Assembly: GCA_014874185.1 (NCBI GenBank)
Contig: JACWAF010000010.1
Location: 1-64,000, forward strand
Length of the DNA stretch: 64,000 nt
Reading direction: 5' to 3'
DNA from: Nitrospirota bacterium
GTDB lineage: Bacteria; Nitrospirota; Thermodesulfovibrionia; Thermodesulfovibrionales; JdFR-88
The translations under genes and the position numbers were made by a program. The notes under the pieces were generated by a model. The model was not told the origin of the DNA. It did no database searches and saw only the letters and a list, made by a program, of their open reading frames with translations. Shown piece after piece: positions 8,477 to 17,422 of the stretch (its first letter is position 1; each line of letters begins with the position of its first letter).

Positions 8477-8877
8477 AGGTCGAACGGGGAAGGGGCACCC
8501 TCTCCGAGATCAACGTAACCCCCTTCGTAGACGTAATGCTCGTCCTTCTGGTCATCTTCATGGTGACCGCACCGCTTCTGCAGCAGGGCCTTGACGTGAA
8601 CCTGCCACAGGCCAAGGGCAAAGAGATAGCCCAGGAAGAGCGGGTAAACATCTCTATCAGAAAGGACGGGGCGATCTACATGGACCAGGCACCCGTTACC
8701 CTGGATCAGATGACCGAGCGCCTCCGCATGCAGAGCAAGCTGAACCCTGACGTATTCCTCAGGGCGGACAAGGACGCCCCTTACGGCAGGGTGGTGCGCG
8801 TGATGGGCAACATCAAGGACGCCGGGATAGAGAAGCTTGGCATAGTGACCGAGCCTTTGCAAGAACAAGGGCGATGA
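8473..8877 (+). CDS. tolR: TolR/ExbD-type motor subunit
   Basis: The 134-residue protein starts at a GTG overlapping the tolQ stop. It has the family pattern of one membrane helix near the N terminus with a conserved aspartate (INVTPFVDVMLVLLVIFM) and a periplasmic domain. The Asp in this helix is the proton-path residue in the family. The stop overlaps the start of the next gene (ATGA), so the three genes are translationally coupled. Confidence 0.93.
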   Translation: MKVERGRGTLSEINVTPFVDVMLVLLVIFMVTAPLLQQGLDVNLPQAKGKEIAQEERVNISIRKDGAIYMDQAPVTLDQMTERLRMQSKLNPDVFLRADKDAPYGRVVRVMGNIKDAGIEKLGIVTEPLQEQGR

Positions 8878-9617
8878 CCCTTGAAAGGTTTTTTTTCCTC
8901 TCTCTTGTCTTCCACATACTAGCTTTCACGGCTTTTTCGATCTCTTTCAGAAGGACCGTGCAGCTTCCTCCGGCTTATGAGATTACGCTTGTCTCGCCGG
9001 GCGGGGAAGGCGAAAAGTCAGAGCCCGCGCCTCCTCCTCCCTCCGGGCCGAAAAAAGAGCAGGCCGCCATGGAGGCTGCGCCCGCCCCCAAACCGGCCAC
9101 GAAACTCACGGCAACGCCCACTCCCAATAAGCCGGTCGTGGGGAAGATGGCCGTAGAAACGGAGAAGACAAGGGATGAGGATTACGAGAAGATCGTCCAG
9201 GAGAGGATCCTGGCCATGCGGGCCGTGGCCGACATTGAAAAAAAGGTGAAGCTGAAAGAGGCCATCCAGGTAAGCAGATCAACCGTGAAACCGCAAAACC
9301 AGCCTGCCCCGAAGGTCATAGCCCCGGCGGGGACGGGAAACCCCGGGACAGCCGATCCGAATTTCCTTTCGGCATACGCCTCCCGGGTAAGCCAGGAGAT
9401 AAGAAGGAACTGGTTCTATCCTGACCTGAAGGACGGGAATCTGCAAGCCGTGGTGAACGTGGTGATCCTCAAGGACGGCACCCTGATTGTGAAAGGGTTC
9501 GAGAAGAGGTCCGGCAATCAGCTCTTTGATGACTCCCTCATGAGGGCCTTGAAGAAGACCGCCCGCGTGGACCCGCCCCCATATGAGATTGACACGGGGA
9601 TGAAGTTTACGCCGTAA
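8874..9617 (+). CDS. TonB/TolA-like energy-transducing protein
   Basis: The 247-residue protein has one N-terminal membrane helix (about residues 5-24), a Pro/Lys/Ala-rich linker, a charged coiled-coil-like stretch (about 100-135) and a C-terminal TonB/TolA-type domain (about 165-245, SQEIRRNWFYP ... LKDGTL). This architecture transmits force from the TolQR/ExbBD motor to the outer membrane. It is coupled to tolR by a four-base overlap. TolB, Pal and YbgF are not adjacent in this window. Confidence 0.87.
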   Translation: MTLERFFFLSLVFHILAFTAFSISFRRTVQLPPAYEITLVSPGGEGEKSEPAPPPPSGPKKEQAAMEAAPAPKPATKLTATPTPNKPVVGKMAVETEKTRDEDYEKIVQERILAMRAVADIEKKVKLKEAIQVSRSTVKPQNQPAPKVIAPAGTGNPGTADPNFLSAYASRVSQEIRRNWFYPDLKDGNLQAVVNVVILKDGTLIVKGFEKRSGNQLFDDSLMRALKKTARVDPPPYEIDTGMKFTP

Positions 9618-9675
9618 AGCTGTCTTCTTTCAGCGGGCTTGGGTTCAACCTGACAGTTCGAAAAGAGGTTTTGGA

Positions 9676-10536
9676 GTGACACCGTTTATAGCGCTGATAT
9701 ATTCGTTCCTCTTCGGGTTGCTGCACGGGATCCTGCCCGACGAGCACACGTGGCCCATTACGTTCAGCTACGCCATAGGCGGCGCAAGCGGCAGGGAGGG
9801 GATGAAGGCAGGGCTGTACTTTTCCGCCGCCTTCACATTACAGCGTGCAATCATTTCAGAACTCGCCTACCTGGCCCTGGCCCCATTCCTGCTTGAGCCC
9901 TCGGTCAACGCCATTGTGTACATCGTCGTCGGGATCGCGATGTGCGTTGCGGGGGCGATAGTGCTGCGCAGGAACCGTTATTTGCACGTCCACCTCTTCG
10001 GCCACTGCCACGGAGAGGCATGTGAAATGGAGCAGACGGGCCGGATATTCACGAAACAGCACGAAAAACCGGCGGGACGCGTGATGATACCGCCGGTCCG
10101 GTGGGCGGTCATTCACGGGTTCATTGCCGGATTCGGTTTCGGGGGGTTTTCGATCTTTGTGAATACCGTTGCCGCCCCCGCAATGAAAAACAGCTGGGCG
10201 GGGTTCCTGCCCGGGCTGGTCTTCGGGCTGGGGACCATGGTCATGCTGGTGCTTGTCGGCGGCGTGTTTGGCGCCTCTTTGCGTTGGCTGCGCGGCCTTA
10301 CCGAAGAAGAAATCAAGCGGATCGGCTCACAAACCGCCGGGCGAACGCTGTTCTTCGGCGGAATCCTTTTCGGGGCCGCGGGAGGCGCCGCGCTGGCGGG
10401 CCTGGACCGCCGCTTGCCAGTTGACCCGGGCTACGCCGTCATCGCGCTTTTCATGACCGCCATAGCAATCCCGGCCTTTATCTACTCGTTGAAAGAGGTC
10501 CTTGCGGCGCGTAAGTCTTCCGAACACAAACCGTGA
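9676..10536 (+). CDS. NicO/RcnA-like metal transporter, putative
   Basis: The 286-residue protein starts at a GTG behind AGAGG and has six to seven membrane helices. Helix 1 carries a His-rich HGILPDEH motif reminiscent of the metal-binding motif of nickel/cobalt transporters. The loop at about residues 105-125 holds HVHLFGHCHGEAC, a likely metal-binding stretch. A second HGF motif opens the second half of the protein. The substrate cannot be told from sequence; nickel, cobalt or another transition metal is plausible. It follows the Tol genes by 58 bases and may be co-transcribed with them. Confidence 0.55.
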   Translation: MTPFIALIYSFLFGLLHGILPDEHTWPITFSYAIGGASGREGMKAGLYFSAAFTLQRAIISELAYLALAPFLLEPSVNAIVYIVVGIAMCVAGAIVLRRNRYLHVHLFGHCHGEACEMEQTGRIFTKQHEKPAGRVMIPPVRWAVIHGFIAGFGFGGFSIFVNTVAAPAMKNSWAGFLPGLVFGLGTMVMLVLVGGVFGASLRWLRGLTEEEIKRIGSQTAGRTLFFGGILFGAAGGAALAGLDRRLPVDPGYAVIALFMTAIAIPAFIYSLKEVLAARKSSEHKP

Positions 10537-10602
10537 GTGTCCGCATAAAACCAAAGCCCCTCATGCCCCTCCTGTAAAAACCAAAAGGACGGCCGGTTGC
10601 CT

Positions 10603-12717
10603 TTAAACCTTCACCCGCCAGACGGTCTCGTCCTTCTTGTCTTCCAGGATAATGCCCTTTTCTTCCAGCGATTTTCTTATCTCATCGGCGCGTGAAAAAT
10701 CCTTTGCCTTCCTGGCCTCCTGCCGCCCGGCTATCAGGCGTTCTATCTCCGGCTCTTCGATGCCGATATGGCGCACTTTTAAAAGCGCCCTCTGCCAGTC
10801 CAGCGGCGTCTTTTCGAAGAGGTTCAGGATGCCGCCCGCCTCTCTGAGCGCGGCTTCGGCCCTTCTCAATATGTCCTTCGCCCTGGGGCCGCGGGGTTTG
10901 GAGTCCAGAAAACGGTTAATTTCCTTTACCAGCTCGAATACATGGCCGATGGCCATCGCGGTATTGAAGTCGTCGTCCATTGCCTCGGTGAATTTTTTCA
11001 TCAGGCCGTCGGCGGCCTCTTCAAGGCCCTTCGGCGGCTCTTTGCCGGGTTCGTCGGGGGTTTTCTCCACGAATTCATGCACCCTCTCGACAGTCTCGTA
11101 AAAACGTCCGAGGGCAAGCTCTGCCTCCCGGAGGGGCTCGTTGGAAAACTCGATGGGGTTTTTGTAATGGGTCTGCAAGAGGAAGAGCCTCACGGCCCCC
11201 GGGTCGAACTTGTCCAGTATCTCTTCTATCGTGAAAAAATTCCCCAGGCTCTTGGACATCTTTTCCTTGTCCACTGTTATAAACCCGTTGTGCATCCAGT
11301 ATTTCACGAACGGAGACACGCCCGTATACGCCTCGGACTGCGCCCGCTCGTTCTCGTGATGGGGGAAGATGAGGTCCGCGCCGCCGGCGTGGATGTCAAA
11401 CCTCCCGCCCAGATGCTTGAGGCTCATGGCAGAGCACTCTATATGCCAGCCGGGCCTGCCCGGCCCCCACGGGCTCTTCCACGAGGGCTCTCCGGGCTTC
11501 GATGCCTTCCAGAGGGCGAAGTCCATCGGGTTCCGCTTCCGCTCGTCCACCTCTACCCTGGCCCCGGCCATCATGTCATCCGGATTGCGTTTCGAGAGCT
11601 TCCCGTAATCCTTGTAATTCTCCACGTCAAAGTAGACGTCCCCGTCCACCACGTAGGCGTAGCCCTTGTCGACGAGGCCCTTCACGATCTCGATTATCTC
11701 TTTGATGTGCCCGGTGGCGCGGGGCTCCACGTCGGCGTCCTCCACCCCAAGCCTGTGCATGTCCTCGTAATATTTGTCCGTGTATTTCTTGACGACATCG
11801 GTCCACGGTATGCCTTCCCTGTTGGCCTTGTTGATGATCTTGTCATCTATGTCGGTGAAGTTCTTTACGAACTTCACGTCGTAGCCCTTGTGGCGCAGAT
11901 AGCGCCTCGTCACGTCGAAGACTATGGCGCTTCTGGCGTGGCCTATGTGACAGACGTCGTATACCGTGACACCGCAGACGTACATCCCCACATGGCCGGG
12001 CTGAACGGGGGCGAACTCCTCTTTCCGCCCGGTGAGCGTGTTGTATATCTTCAGGCCGTCTTCTTTCTCTTTTTTCTCAAGCACCCTCTCAAGCTCCTCC
12101 AGTTTCCGTTCGAGCGTCTCGAATCTTTCCTCGTAGGGGTCCGGCATGTGCACGTGGTCCAGTTCCTCCCGCGCGCCTTCCTCATAGAACTTTATCACCC
12201 TGCGCTTCACGACCCTGCCCGGCACGCCCACAACGATGGCGTGGTCAGGCACGGCCTTCAGGACGACTGAATTGGCACCTATCTTAGCATAGTCACCGAT
12301 GCGTATCGGGCCCAGCACCTTTGCCCCCGCGCCAACAACCACGTGGTCTCCGAGGGTGGGATGCCTTTTGCCGGTCTCCTTCCCCGTGCCCCCAAGGGTC
12401 ACTCCCTGGTAGAGGAGGCAGTCCTCGCCGATCTCGGTGGTCTCCCCGATAACCACACCCATGCCGTGGTCTATGAAGAAGCCGGGGCCGATAACGGCCG
12501 AAGGGTGTATCTCTATCCCGGTAAACAATCTGTTCAGAAACGATATGAACCGCGGGATGAAGGGAACCCCAATCTCTTTCAGCCTGTGGGCCACCCTGTG
12601 GAGGAATATGGCATGGAAACCGGGGTATGTGAATATCACCTCCACGGCCCCCCTGGCGGCCGGGTCCTTCTCGAATACGGCCCTGTAATCCCGCTTAATT
12701 TCAGCAGAAAATCCCAT
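10603..12717 (-). CDS. cysE-cysS: CysE-CysS fusion: serine acetyltransferase joined to cysteinyl-tRNA synthetase
   Basis: One uninterrupted 704-residue frame carries two enzymes. Residues 1-173 are a short-form serine acetyltransferase with hexapeptide repeats and the catalytic His region [11 protein letters not shown] (about 83-93). Residues 190-220 are a charged, probably coiled-coil linker. From residue 222 a complete class I cysteinyl-tRNA synthetase follows, with zinc-site Cys248, HIGH (257-260), GWHIEC (423-428), HHENE (453-457) and KMSKS (486-490), plus a helical C-terminal anticodon domain. The CysE part makes O-acetylserine, the first step of cysteine synthesis; CysS charges tRNA-Cys. 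No start signal is needed inside, and both halves keep their active residues. A TATAAT lies six bases before the ATG. Confidence 0.95.
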   Translation of the reverse strand: MGFSAEIKRDYRAVFEKDPAARGAVEVIFTYPGFHAIFLHRVAHRLKEIGVPFIPRFISFLNRLFTGIEIHPSAVIGPGFFIDHGMGVVIGETTEIGEDCLLYQGVTLGGTGKETGKRHPTLGDHVVVGAGAKVLGPIRIGDYAKIGANSVVLKAVPDHAIVVGVPGRVVKRRVIKFYEEGAREELDHVHMPDPYEERFETLERKLEELERVLEKKEKEDGLKIYNTLTGRKEEFAPVQPGHVGMYVCGVTVYDVCHIGHARSAIVFDVTRRYLRHKGYDVKFVKNFTDIDDKIINKANREGIPWTDVVKKYTDKYYEDMHRLGVEDADVEPRATGHIKEIIEIVKGLVDKGYAYVVDGDVYFDVENYKDYGKLSKRNPDDMMAGARVEVDERKRNPMDFALWKASKPGEPSWKSPWGPGRPGWHIECSAMSLKHLGGRFDIHAGGADLIFPHHENERAQSEAYTGVSPFVKYWMHNGFITVDKEKMSKSLGNFFTIEEILDKFDPGAVRLFLLQTHYKNPIEFSNEPLREAELALGRFYETVERVHEFVEKTPDEPGKEPPKGLEEAADGLMKKFTEAMDDDFNTAMAIGHVFELVKEINRFLDSKPRGPRAKDILRRAEAALREAGGILNLFEKTPLDWQRALLKVRHIGIEEPEIERLIAGRQEARKAKDFSRADEIRKSLEEKGIILEDKKDETVWRVKV

Positions 12718-12723
12718 CAGCGT

Positions 12724-12729
12724 ATTATA
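12724..12729 (-). promoter_or_regulatory. -10 box immediately upstream of cysE-cysS
   Basis: A perfect TATAAT lies six bases before the start codon; no Shine-Dalgarno sequence is present. No clear -35 is seen. A transcript from here would be leaderless. Confidence 0.5.
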
Positions 12730-12811
12730 ACAGGAAACAGGAAGGGTACTCTTTTCAAGCGGGAATGGCGGCGAAAAAAATCATTATAACCGGGGCGGCC
12801 TTGGGAAAAAT

Positions 12812-13576
12812 CTACTCCGTTATCCTCTCCGGATGCGTATAGATATTGCACCCGGCGCCCCGCAAAAAACCCACGAGGGTTATGCCCGCCTTTTCGGCGA
12901 TATCCATGGCGCGGCCTGTCGCGGCCGTCCTGCTGGCGATTATGGGTATCGCCCACTTGGCGCACTTGCCGGCTATCTCCGAGGACAGCCTTCCGCTTGA
13001 AAGCAGTATCTTGTCCTTAAGCGGCATGGCCTCCAATATGGAGTAGCCTATCAGCTTGTCCACGGCGTTATGCCGCCCGATGTCCTCCGCCAGACAGAGG
13101 ATGGCGCCTTTTTCGCAAAGGGCCGCGCTATGGATGCAGCCGGTCTCCCTGTAAAGTTTCGAGCCCTGCTGGAACCTGGTGAAGAGCTCTTTCAGGTCCT
13201 CGAAGGCTATTTTTGTCTCTCCGGCGGTCCCGGCGGGTTCGTATCTCCCGTATGTTATGCCGCCCGCGCACCCGGAGGTAATCGTGGGCCTTTCTTCAAA
13301 TTCGGCGATCTCTCCCTCCGCGGGCACATCCACAACAATCTCCTCGCCGTATTCGATGCTCATGCGCTCGGTGCAGAAGCCCCCTTTTATCAGTCCCTCG
13401 GTCGCGATGAAGCCGGTGACAAGCTCTCTTATCATCACGGGGCTCGCGTAGAGGCTGAACAGCTCCCTGCCGTTTATCTTCACCCGCACCCGCTTCTCGA
13501 TGGCGGCAAGGTCTTCAGATTCCGTCCGGCGGGCGTCTCTAACGCGCGTAATGGTCCTTTTTTCCGTGGTATGCAT
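12812..13576 (-). CDS. fdhD: FdhD, sulfurtransferase for formate dehydrogenase maturation
   Basis: The product has 254 residues from the ATG at 13576, chosen because a TATAAT lies nine bases upstream; an upstream in-frame start at 13615 lies before that promoter element. FdhD passes sulfur from a cysteine desulfurase to the molybdenum cofactor of formate dehydrogenase. Family blocks seen include TSGCAGG, the EDIGRHNAVDK motif and SGRLSSE. The loop that often holds two cysteines (CxxC) keeps only the first here. No formate dehydrogenase gene lies in the window. Confidence 0.92.
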   Translation of the reverse strand: MHTTEKRTITRVRDARRTESEDLAAIEKRVRVKINGRELFSLYASPVMIRELVTGFIATEGLIKGGFCTERMSIEYGEEIVVDVPAEGEIAEFEERPTITSGCAGGITYGRYEPAGTAGETKIAFEDLKELFTRFQQGSKLYRETGCIHSAALCEKGAILCLAEDIGRHNAVDKLIGYSILEAMPLKDKILLSSGRLSSEIAGKCAKWAIPIIASRTAATGRAMDIAEKAGITLVGFLRGAGCNIYTHPERITE

Positions 13577-13585
13577 GGACAATTT

Positions 13586-13591
13586 ATTATA
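13586..13591 (-). promoter_or_regulatory. -10 box immediately upstream of fdhD
   Basis: A perfect TATAAT on the minus strand lies nine bases before the chosen fdhD start. It shares a short divergent gap with the plus-strand membrane protein gene, whose own TAAAAT is at 13643-13648. Confidence 0.5.
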
Positions 13592-13653
13592 ACCGAATGC
13601 GCGCCCATATCTCATTTCGAGACCCGATTTTCAAATCTCTGTTAAAATTAAGG

Positions 13654-14664
13654 ATGTCTTTCTGGGAATCCGCCAAAGAGGGCTTCGGCCTTGTAAACCG
13701 CAACTGGCAGCTTGTGATCGTGCGGGTGCTGGCCTCCCTGGTCAACCTGATCGGCTTCTTCATTATCGTGGGCATCCCGGCGGCCGCGGCGATAATTTTT
13801 TTGGGGACGGAATTTGTAACCAGTGACCCGCAGGCCTTTCTGCTTGGCATAAAAGGCGCCTTCAGCGGGGGCTATGCCGCAATAGCCGTCCTTATGGTCG
13901 GCAGCATCCTGGTCTATCTGACCTTTGCGTCCTTCCTCTGGATGTATGTGCTTGCGGGGGCCTCCGGCACGCTGGGCAGGGGCATCAAAGAGGTCCCATC
14001 GCGGTTCAGGCTGAAGGATTTCCTGCGGCAGGCGAAGAGCCTTTTTTTCCCCTTTATGGGCCTTTACGCCATTGTGGGCATCGGGATGATGCTTGCCTTT
14101 ATTATCGTGGGGCTTGCGACGGGAGGCGCGTACTACATAGCCGAGGTGCTGAGGGACAGGGCGGGGCTTATAGCTCCCATTATCGGGGCCGGGCTGAGCC
14201 TCTTCACCTTTGCGATGGGGGTGCTGGTCTTTTTCTTCAGCCTTGCCGTGGGGGCATACGGCACCGCGCTCATCATCTTCGAGCACGACAAGCCATGGCA
14301 GGCCGCAAAGGGCGCTGTCCGGTTCATGCAGGAGAAGCCGGAGGGGTTCTGGGGATACAGCCTCTTTCTCCTTGCGTATGGGGTTGTAGCATTGCTCCTC
14401 TTCCTGTTCGGCTATCCATTCAAGCTGATCCCGATAATCGGCTCCTTTATAGTCCTGCCTTATCAGCTTTTCGCCTATGCGGTAAAGTGCTACATAAGCC
14501 TCGCGCTTATCGGCGCGGTCCTTTCCTTCTATTCCAAGGTCAAAGGGGTCAAAGCGGAAAGAGGTATTTCGGCAGAAGCTCCCGCGCAAGGGCCAGCTCC
14601 GCAGGACACGGTCCCTCCACCCGAAGAGCCGCCCCAAGACACTCCGCAAACTCCTCTCTCATAG
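13654..14664 (+). CDS. Multi-pass membrane protein with Pro-rich tail, unknown function
   Basis: I do not recognise a named function. From the ATG at 13654 (TAAAAT five bases upstream) the protein has 336 residues: six or so long hydrophobic helices arranged in pairs, with amphipathic loops, an overall look shared with DUF4013/YciC-like membrane proteins. The last 40 residues are low-complexity and rich in Pro/Glu/Gln. That tail lies antisense to the 3' end of the convergent lipM gene (overlap 14549-14664). A start at 13597 would add 19 residues but has no better signal. Confidence 0.7.
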   Translation: MSFWESAKEGFGLVNRNWQLVIVRVLASLVNLIGFFIIVGIPAAAAIIFLGTEFVTSDPQAFLLGIKGAFSGGYAAIAVLMVGSILVYLTFASFLWMYVLAGASGTLGRGIKEVPSRFRLKDFLRQAKSLFFPFMGLYAIVGIGMMLAFIIVGLATGGAYYIAEVLRDRAGLIAPIIGAGLSLFTFAMGVLVFFFSLAVGAYGTALIIFEHDKPWQAAKGAVRFMQEKPEGFWGYSLFLLAYGVVALLLFLFGYPFKLIPIIGSFIVLPYQLFAYAVKCYISLALIGAVLSFYSKVKGVKAERGISAEAPAQGPAPQDTVPPPEEPPQDTPQTPLS

Positions 14665-15301
14665 CCTGAACGAACCTTTCCGGGTAAAAATCCCCTCCCG
14701 ATGCCTCCTCCAGGCCTGTCATCAGTCCCGGGTCGAAGTCCGGGAATATGGCGGAAGAGAGTCCCCGGTCTATCCGGTAAGGTATCGAGCCCTGCTGCAA
14801 AAATCCGTCCGTCCACCTCTTCTGCGCCGAGCCAACCAGCTTCTTCCCGTGCGCGGTTATCTCGGCGAATGAGACGGACTGGAAACATACGGCGCTCCTG
14901 ACCCTGTCTTTTCCCCTTCCGGATTTCACCTGGACGGGAACACCTGTTTCCTTCAGTGCCTCATATATGGCGCGGCTTATGACCTCGCAGCAGGCGAAGA
15001 GCCCCCCCCGAAAAGACCCTTCATAACGGGAAGAAAAACTGTATGTGAGTTCCTCCCCGTGCAGGATGGCCCTGCCCCCCGTAGGCCTCTTCACAACCGG
15101 GACCTTTTTGCTTTTGACCGCTTCCAAATTAATGCCGTTCAGCTTCTGAAATGAGCCGATGCTCAGGGACGCCCCTTCCCATGAGTAAAGCCTCAGGGTA
15201 AAAGGGCTCTCCCCAGCCCTGACCCGCTGCGCTATGGCCTCGTCCAGCGCCATGTTGAACGCCGCCCCGCCCGGGCCTGATTCTATGACACGTAGAAGCA
15301 T
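14549..15301 (-). CDS. lipM: LipM-type octanoyltransferase / lipoate-protein ligase family
   Basis: The 250-residue protein belongs to the BPL/LplA/LipB family. It shows RPTGGRAILHGEELTYSF (about residues 72-89), a Cys in AVCFQS (about 138-143) matching the acyl-carrying cysteine of LipM, and GKKLVGSAQKR. LipM moves octanoate from acyl carrier protein to lipoyl domains. A lipoate ligase or a scavenging role cannot be excluded. Its last 39 codons overlap the tail of the convergent membrane-protein gene. Confidence 0.8.
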   Translation of the reverse strand: MLLRVIESGPGGAAFNMALDEAIAQRVRAGESPFTLRLYSWEGASLSIGSFQKLNGINLEAVKSKKVPVVKRPTGGRAILHGEELTYSFSSRYEGSFRGGLFACCEVISRAIYEALKETGVPVQVKSGRGKDRVRSAVCFQSVSFAEITAHGKKLVGSAQKRWTDGFLQQGSIPYRIDRGLSSAIFPDFDPGLMTGLEEASGGDFYPERFVQAMREEFAECLGAALRVEGPCPAELALARELLPKYLFPL

Positions 15302-15311
15302 AAGAATAAGA

Positions 15312-15460
15312 ATATTCTACTTTTCTTTTTTATAAAAAAGAAAAGTAGAGCAAAAGAAAAAATTTTTACTTTTCCCCGCTTCTAAACTAAAAATTCTCTT
15401 TGCCCCAAGGCGGATGAAATCCGCCGTATCTGAATAATTTTACCTCTTGCAGGAGAAAGA
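15312..15460. repeat. Composite intergenic repeat before the pil operon
   Basis: The gap holds a palindrome CTTTTC...GAAAAG (15315-15347), the module AAAAATTCTCTTTGCC (about 15389-15404), the module CCCCAAGGCGGATGAAAT with a trailing CCGC (15403-15424) and a degenerate CTCTTGCAGGAGAAAG. The same modules recur in 23668-23818 in another order. No gene is seen between 15302 and 15585. Confidence 0.65.
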
Positions 15461-15547
15461 AGAATTATTTATAAACTCCTTTATCTCAGCGGGCGAAGAT
15501 ACTGAAATTTCTTGATTTTTTGCCAGTGACATATTTTGACAATTTTA

Positions 15548-15577
15548 TTGACTTTAAATTGCCCCTTTATATATATT
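15548..15577 (+). promoter_or_regulatory. Likely sigma-70 promoter of the pilBTCSR operon
   Basis: TTGACT (15548-15553) and TATATT (15572-15577) are 18 bases apart. The -10 is eight bases from the pilB ATG at 15586, with no Shine-Dalgarno sequence, another near-leaderless arrangement. No sigma-54 signature is seen. Confidence 0.5.
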
Positions 15578-15585
15578 TGATTGCT

Positions 15586-17421
15586 ATGATGGCAACCGCA
15601 AAGCTTGGGCAGATGCTCCTTGCCTCTCAGGTGGTTACGGAGGAGCAGCTTAAGCAGGCACTGGCCCTTCAGAAGCGGGAGGGAAAGAAGCTGGGTTCTG
15701 CGCTTGTCAAGCTGGGCTACATAACCGAAGAAAAGCTGGTCGGTTTCCTTAGCCAGCAGTACGGCGTGCCCGCCCTGAACCTTTCAGAGGTCAGGGTGGA
15801 TTCCGGGATCATAAAGCTGGTCCCCGCCGAGATGGCGAAAAAATACCAGATACTGCCGGTCTCACGCGTGGGGGCAACCCTTACCATCGCCATGAGCGAC
15901 CCTTCCAATATCTTTGCCGTGGATGACGTGAAATTCATGACGGGTTACAACGTCGAGGTTGCCGTCACCAGCGAAAGCGCCCTTCTGAACGCCATTGGCT
16001 ACTATTTCGGGGGCGGTGCCAAGCAGGCGAGGCAGACCGAGCCCGAAAAGGCTGCAGAGCAGGACACGCAGGCCGCCTCAAAGATCCTGGAGGCCAAGGA
16101 CTTCGTCATGAATGAAGAGGAAGAGGCGCTTGACGAGGGGCCTTCGATGGAGACGATGGTCGACGTGGACGAGTTCGATAAGGTAGTCGGGAGCGCCCTG
16201 GACGACATCGAGGCCATCGAGGAGAAGGATGAAAGCGAAGGGATAAAGGAAGTCGAGGCGCCCATAGTCAAGCTGGTAAACGGCATACTGGTGAACGCGA
16301 TAAAGGCGAGGGCCAGCGACATACATGTGGAGCCTTACGAGTCCTCCCTGCGCGTGCGCTACAGGGTTGACGGCGTGCTTTACAGCGTGATGAACCTGCC
16401 GCTGAAGATAAAGGCCGCGCTCACCTCCAGGCTGAAGATAATGTCCAAGCTGGACATCGCGGAAAGGAGGCTGCCGCAGGACGGGCGCATAAAACTGAAA
16501 CTGGGCCGCAAGCGGGAGATAGACTTCCGCGTCTCCACCCTGCCCTGCCTCTTCGGCGAAAAGACCGTTTTGAGGCTTCTGGACAAGTCGAACCTCCAGG
16601 TGGACCTTACAAAACTCGGGTTCGAGGAGCTTGCCCTTCAGGACTTCATGAGCGCCCTGGACAAGCCATACGGGATGCTGCTTGTGACGGGGCCAACCGG
16701 AAGCGGCAAGACCACAACGCTTTATTCGGCCCTTAATTACCTGAACAAGCCCGGCATAAACATAATGACCTCCGAAGACCCGGTGGAATACAACTTTATG
16801 GGTATAAACCAGGTGCAGATAAAGGAGGACATCGGCCTTAACTTCGCGGCCGCCCTCAGGAGCTTCCTGCGCCAGGACCCCGATATCATAATGGTGGGCG
16901 AGATCAGGGACTTCGAGACCGCCGAGATAAGCATAAAGGCCGCCCTCACCGGCCACCTGGTCCTCTCCACCCTGCACACCAATGACGCCCCGAGCACCAT
17001 AAACAGGCTGCTGAATATGGGCATAGAGCCCTTTCTGGTCTCAAGCTCGGTGATACTTATCCTCGCCCAGAGGCTTGCCAGAAAGATCTGCCCCAACTGC
17101 AAGGCCGAGGAGAAGGTCCCCCCGCCTGCCCTGGTGAAGGTGGGTTTCACGGAGGAGGAGGCCGCCTCGCTGAAGGTCTACAAGGGAAAGGGCTGCCCGG
17201 TCTGCAACAACTCCGGCTATAAGGGCAGGATAGCCCTTTACGAGGTCATGCTGGCAAGGGACGAGATCAAGGAGTTGGTCTTGCAGGGCGCATCGACGGA
17301 CGAAATAAAAAAAGCGGCGGTCAGGGGCGGTATGAAGACCCTGCGCATGAGCGGGTTAACCAAGGTAAAAGACGGGGTGACCACGATAGACGAAGTGCTC
17401 AGGGTCACTTTTGGAGACTAG
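15586..17421 (+). CDS. pilB: PilB, type IV pilus extension ATPase
   Basis: The product has 611 residues from the first Met of the MMATAKLG stretch; an upstream frame extension lies inside the promoter. Order of parts: a GspE N-terminal/MshEN domain (residues 1-150) with the tandem KLG...L...Q motifs that bind cyclic di-GMP in relatives; an acidic linker; and the ATPase core with Walker A GPTGSGKTTTL. Asp/His boxes (IMVGEIRDFETAEI, LSTLHTND) and a four-cysteine zinc loop (CPNC...CPVC) follow. It powers pilus assembly from the cytoplasmic face. It leads an operon with pilT, pilC, pilS and pilR. Confidence 0.95.
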   Translation: MMATAKLGQMLLASQVVTEEQLKQALALQKREGKKLGSALVKLGYITEEKLVGFLSQQYGVPALNLSEVRVDSGIIKLVPAEMAKKYQILPVSRVGATLTIAMSDPSNIFAVDDVKFMTGYNVEVAVTSESALLNAIGYYFGGGAKQARQTEPEKAAEQDTQAASKILEAKDFVMNEEEEALDEGPSMETMVDVDEFDKVVGSALDDIEAIEEKDESEGIKEVEAPIVKLVNGILVNAIKARASDIHVEPYESSLRVRYRVDGVLYSVMNLPLKIKAALTSRLKIMSKLDIAERRLPQDGRIKLKLGRKREIDFRVSTLPCLFGEKTVLRLLDKSNLQVDLTKLGFEELALQDFMSALDKPYGMLLVTGPTGSGKTTTLYSALNYLNKPGINIMTSEDPVEYNFMGINQVQIKEDIGLNFAAALRSFLRQDPDIIMVGEIRDFETAEISIKAALTGHLVLSTLHTNDAPSTINRLLNMGIEPFLVSSSVILILAQRLARKICPNCKAEEKVPPPALVKVGFTEEEAASLKVYKGKGCPVCNNSGYKGRIALYEVMLARDEIKELVLQGASTDEIKKAAVRGGMKTLRMSGLTKVKDGVTTIDEVLRVTFGD

Positions 17422-17422
17422 G

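Noticed and set aside
10942-12270. 442-codon frame antisense to cysE-cysS
   Set aside because: Shadow of a GC-rich gene; the real strand carries HIGH and KMSKS.
15462-15585. Sigma-54 promoter before pilB
   Set aside because: No GG-N10-GC signature in the right spacing; a sigma-70-type pair fits better.
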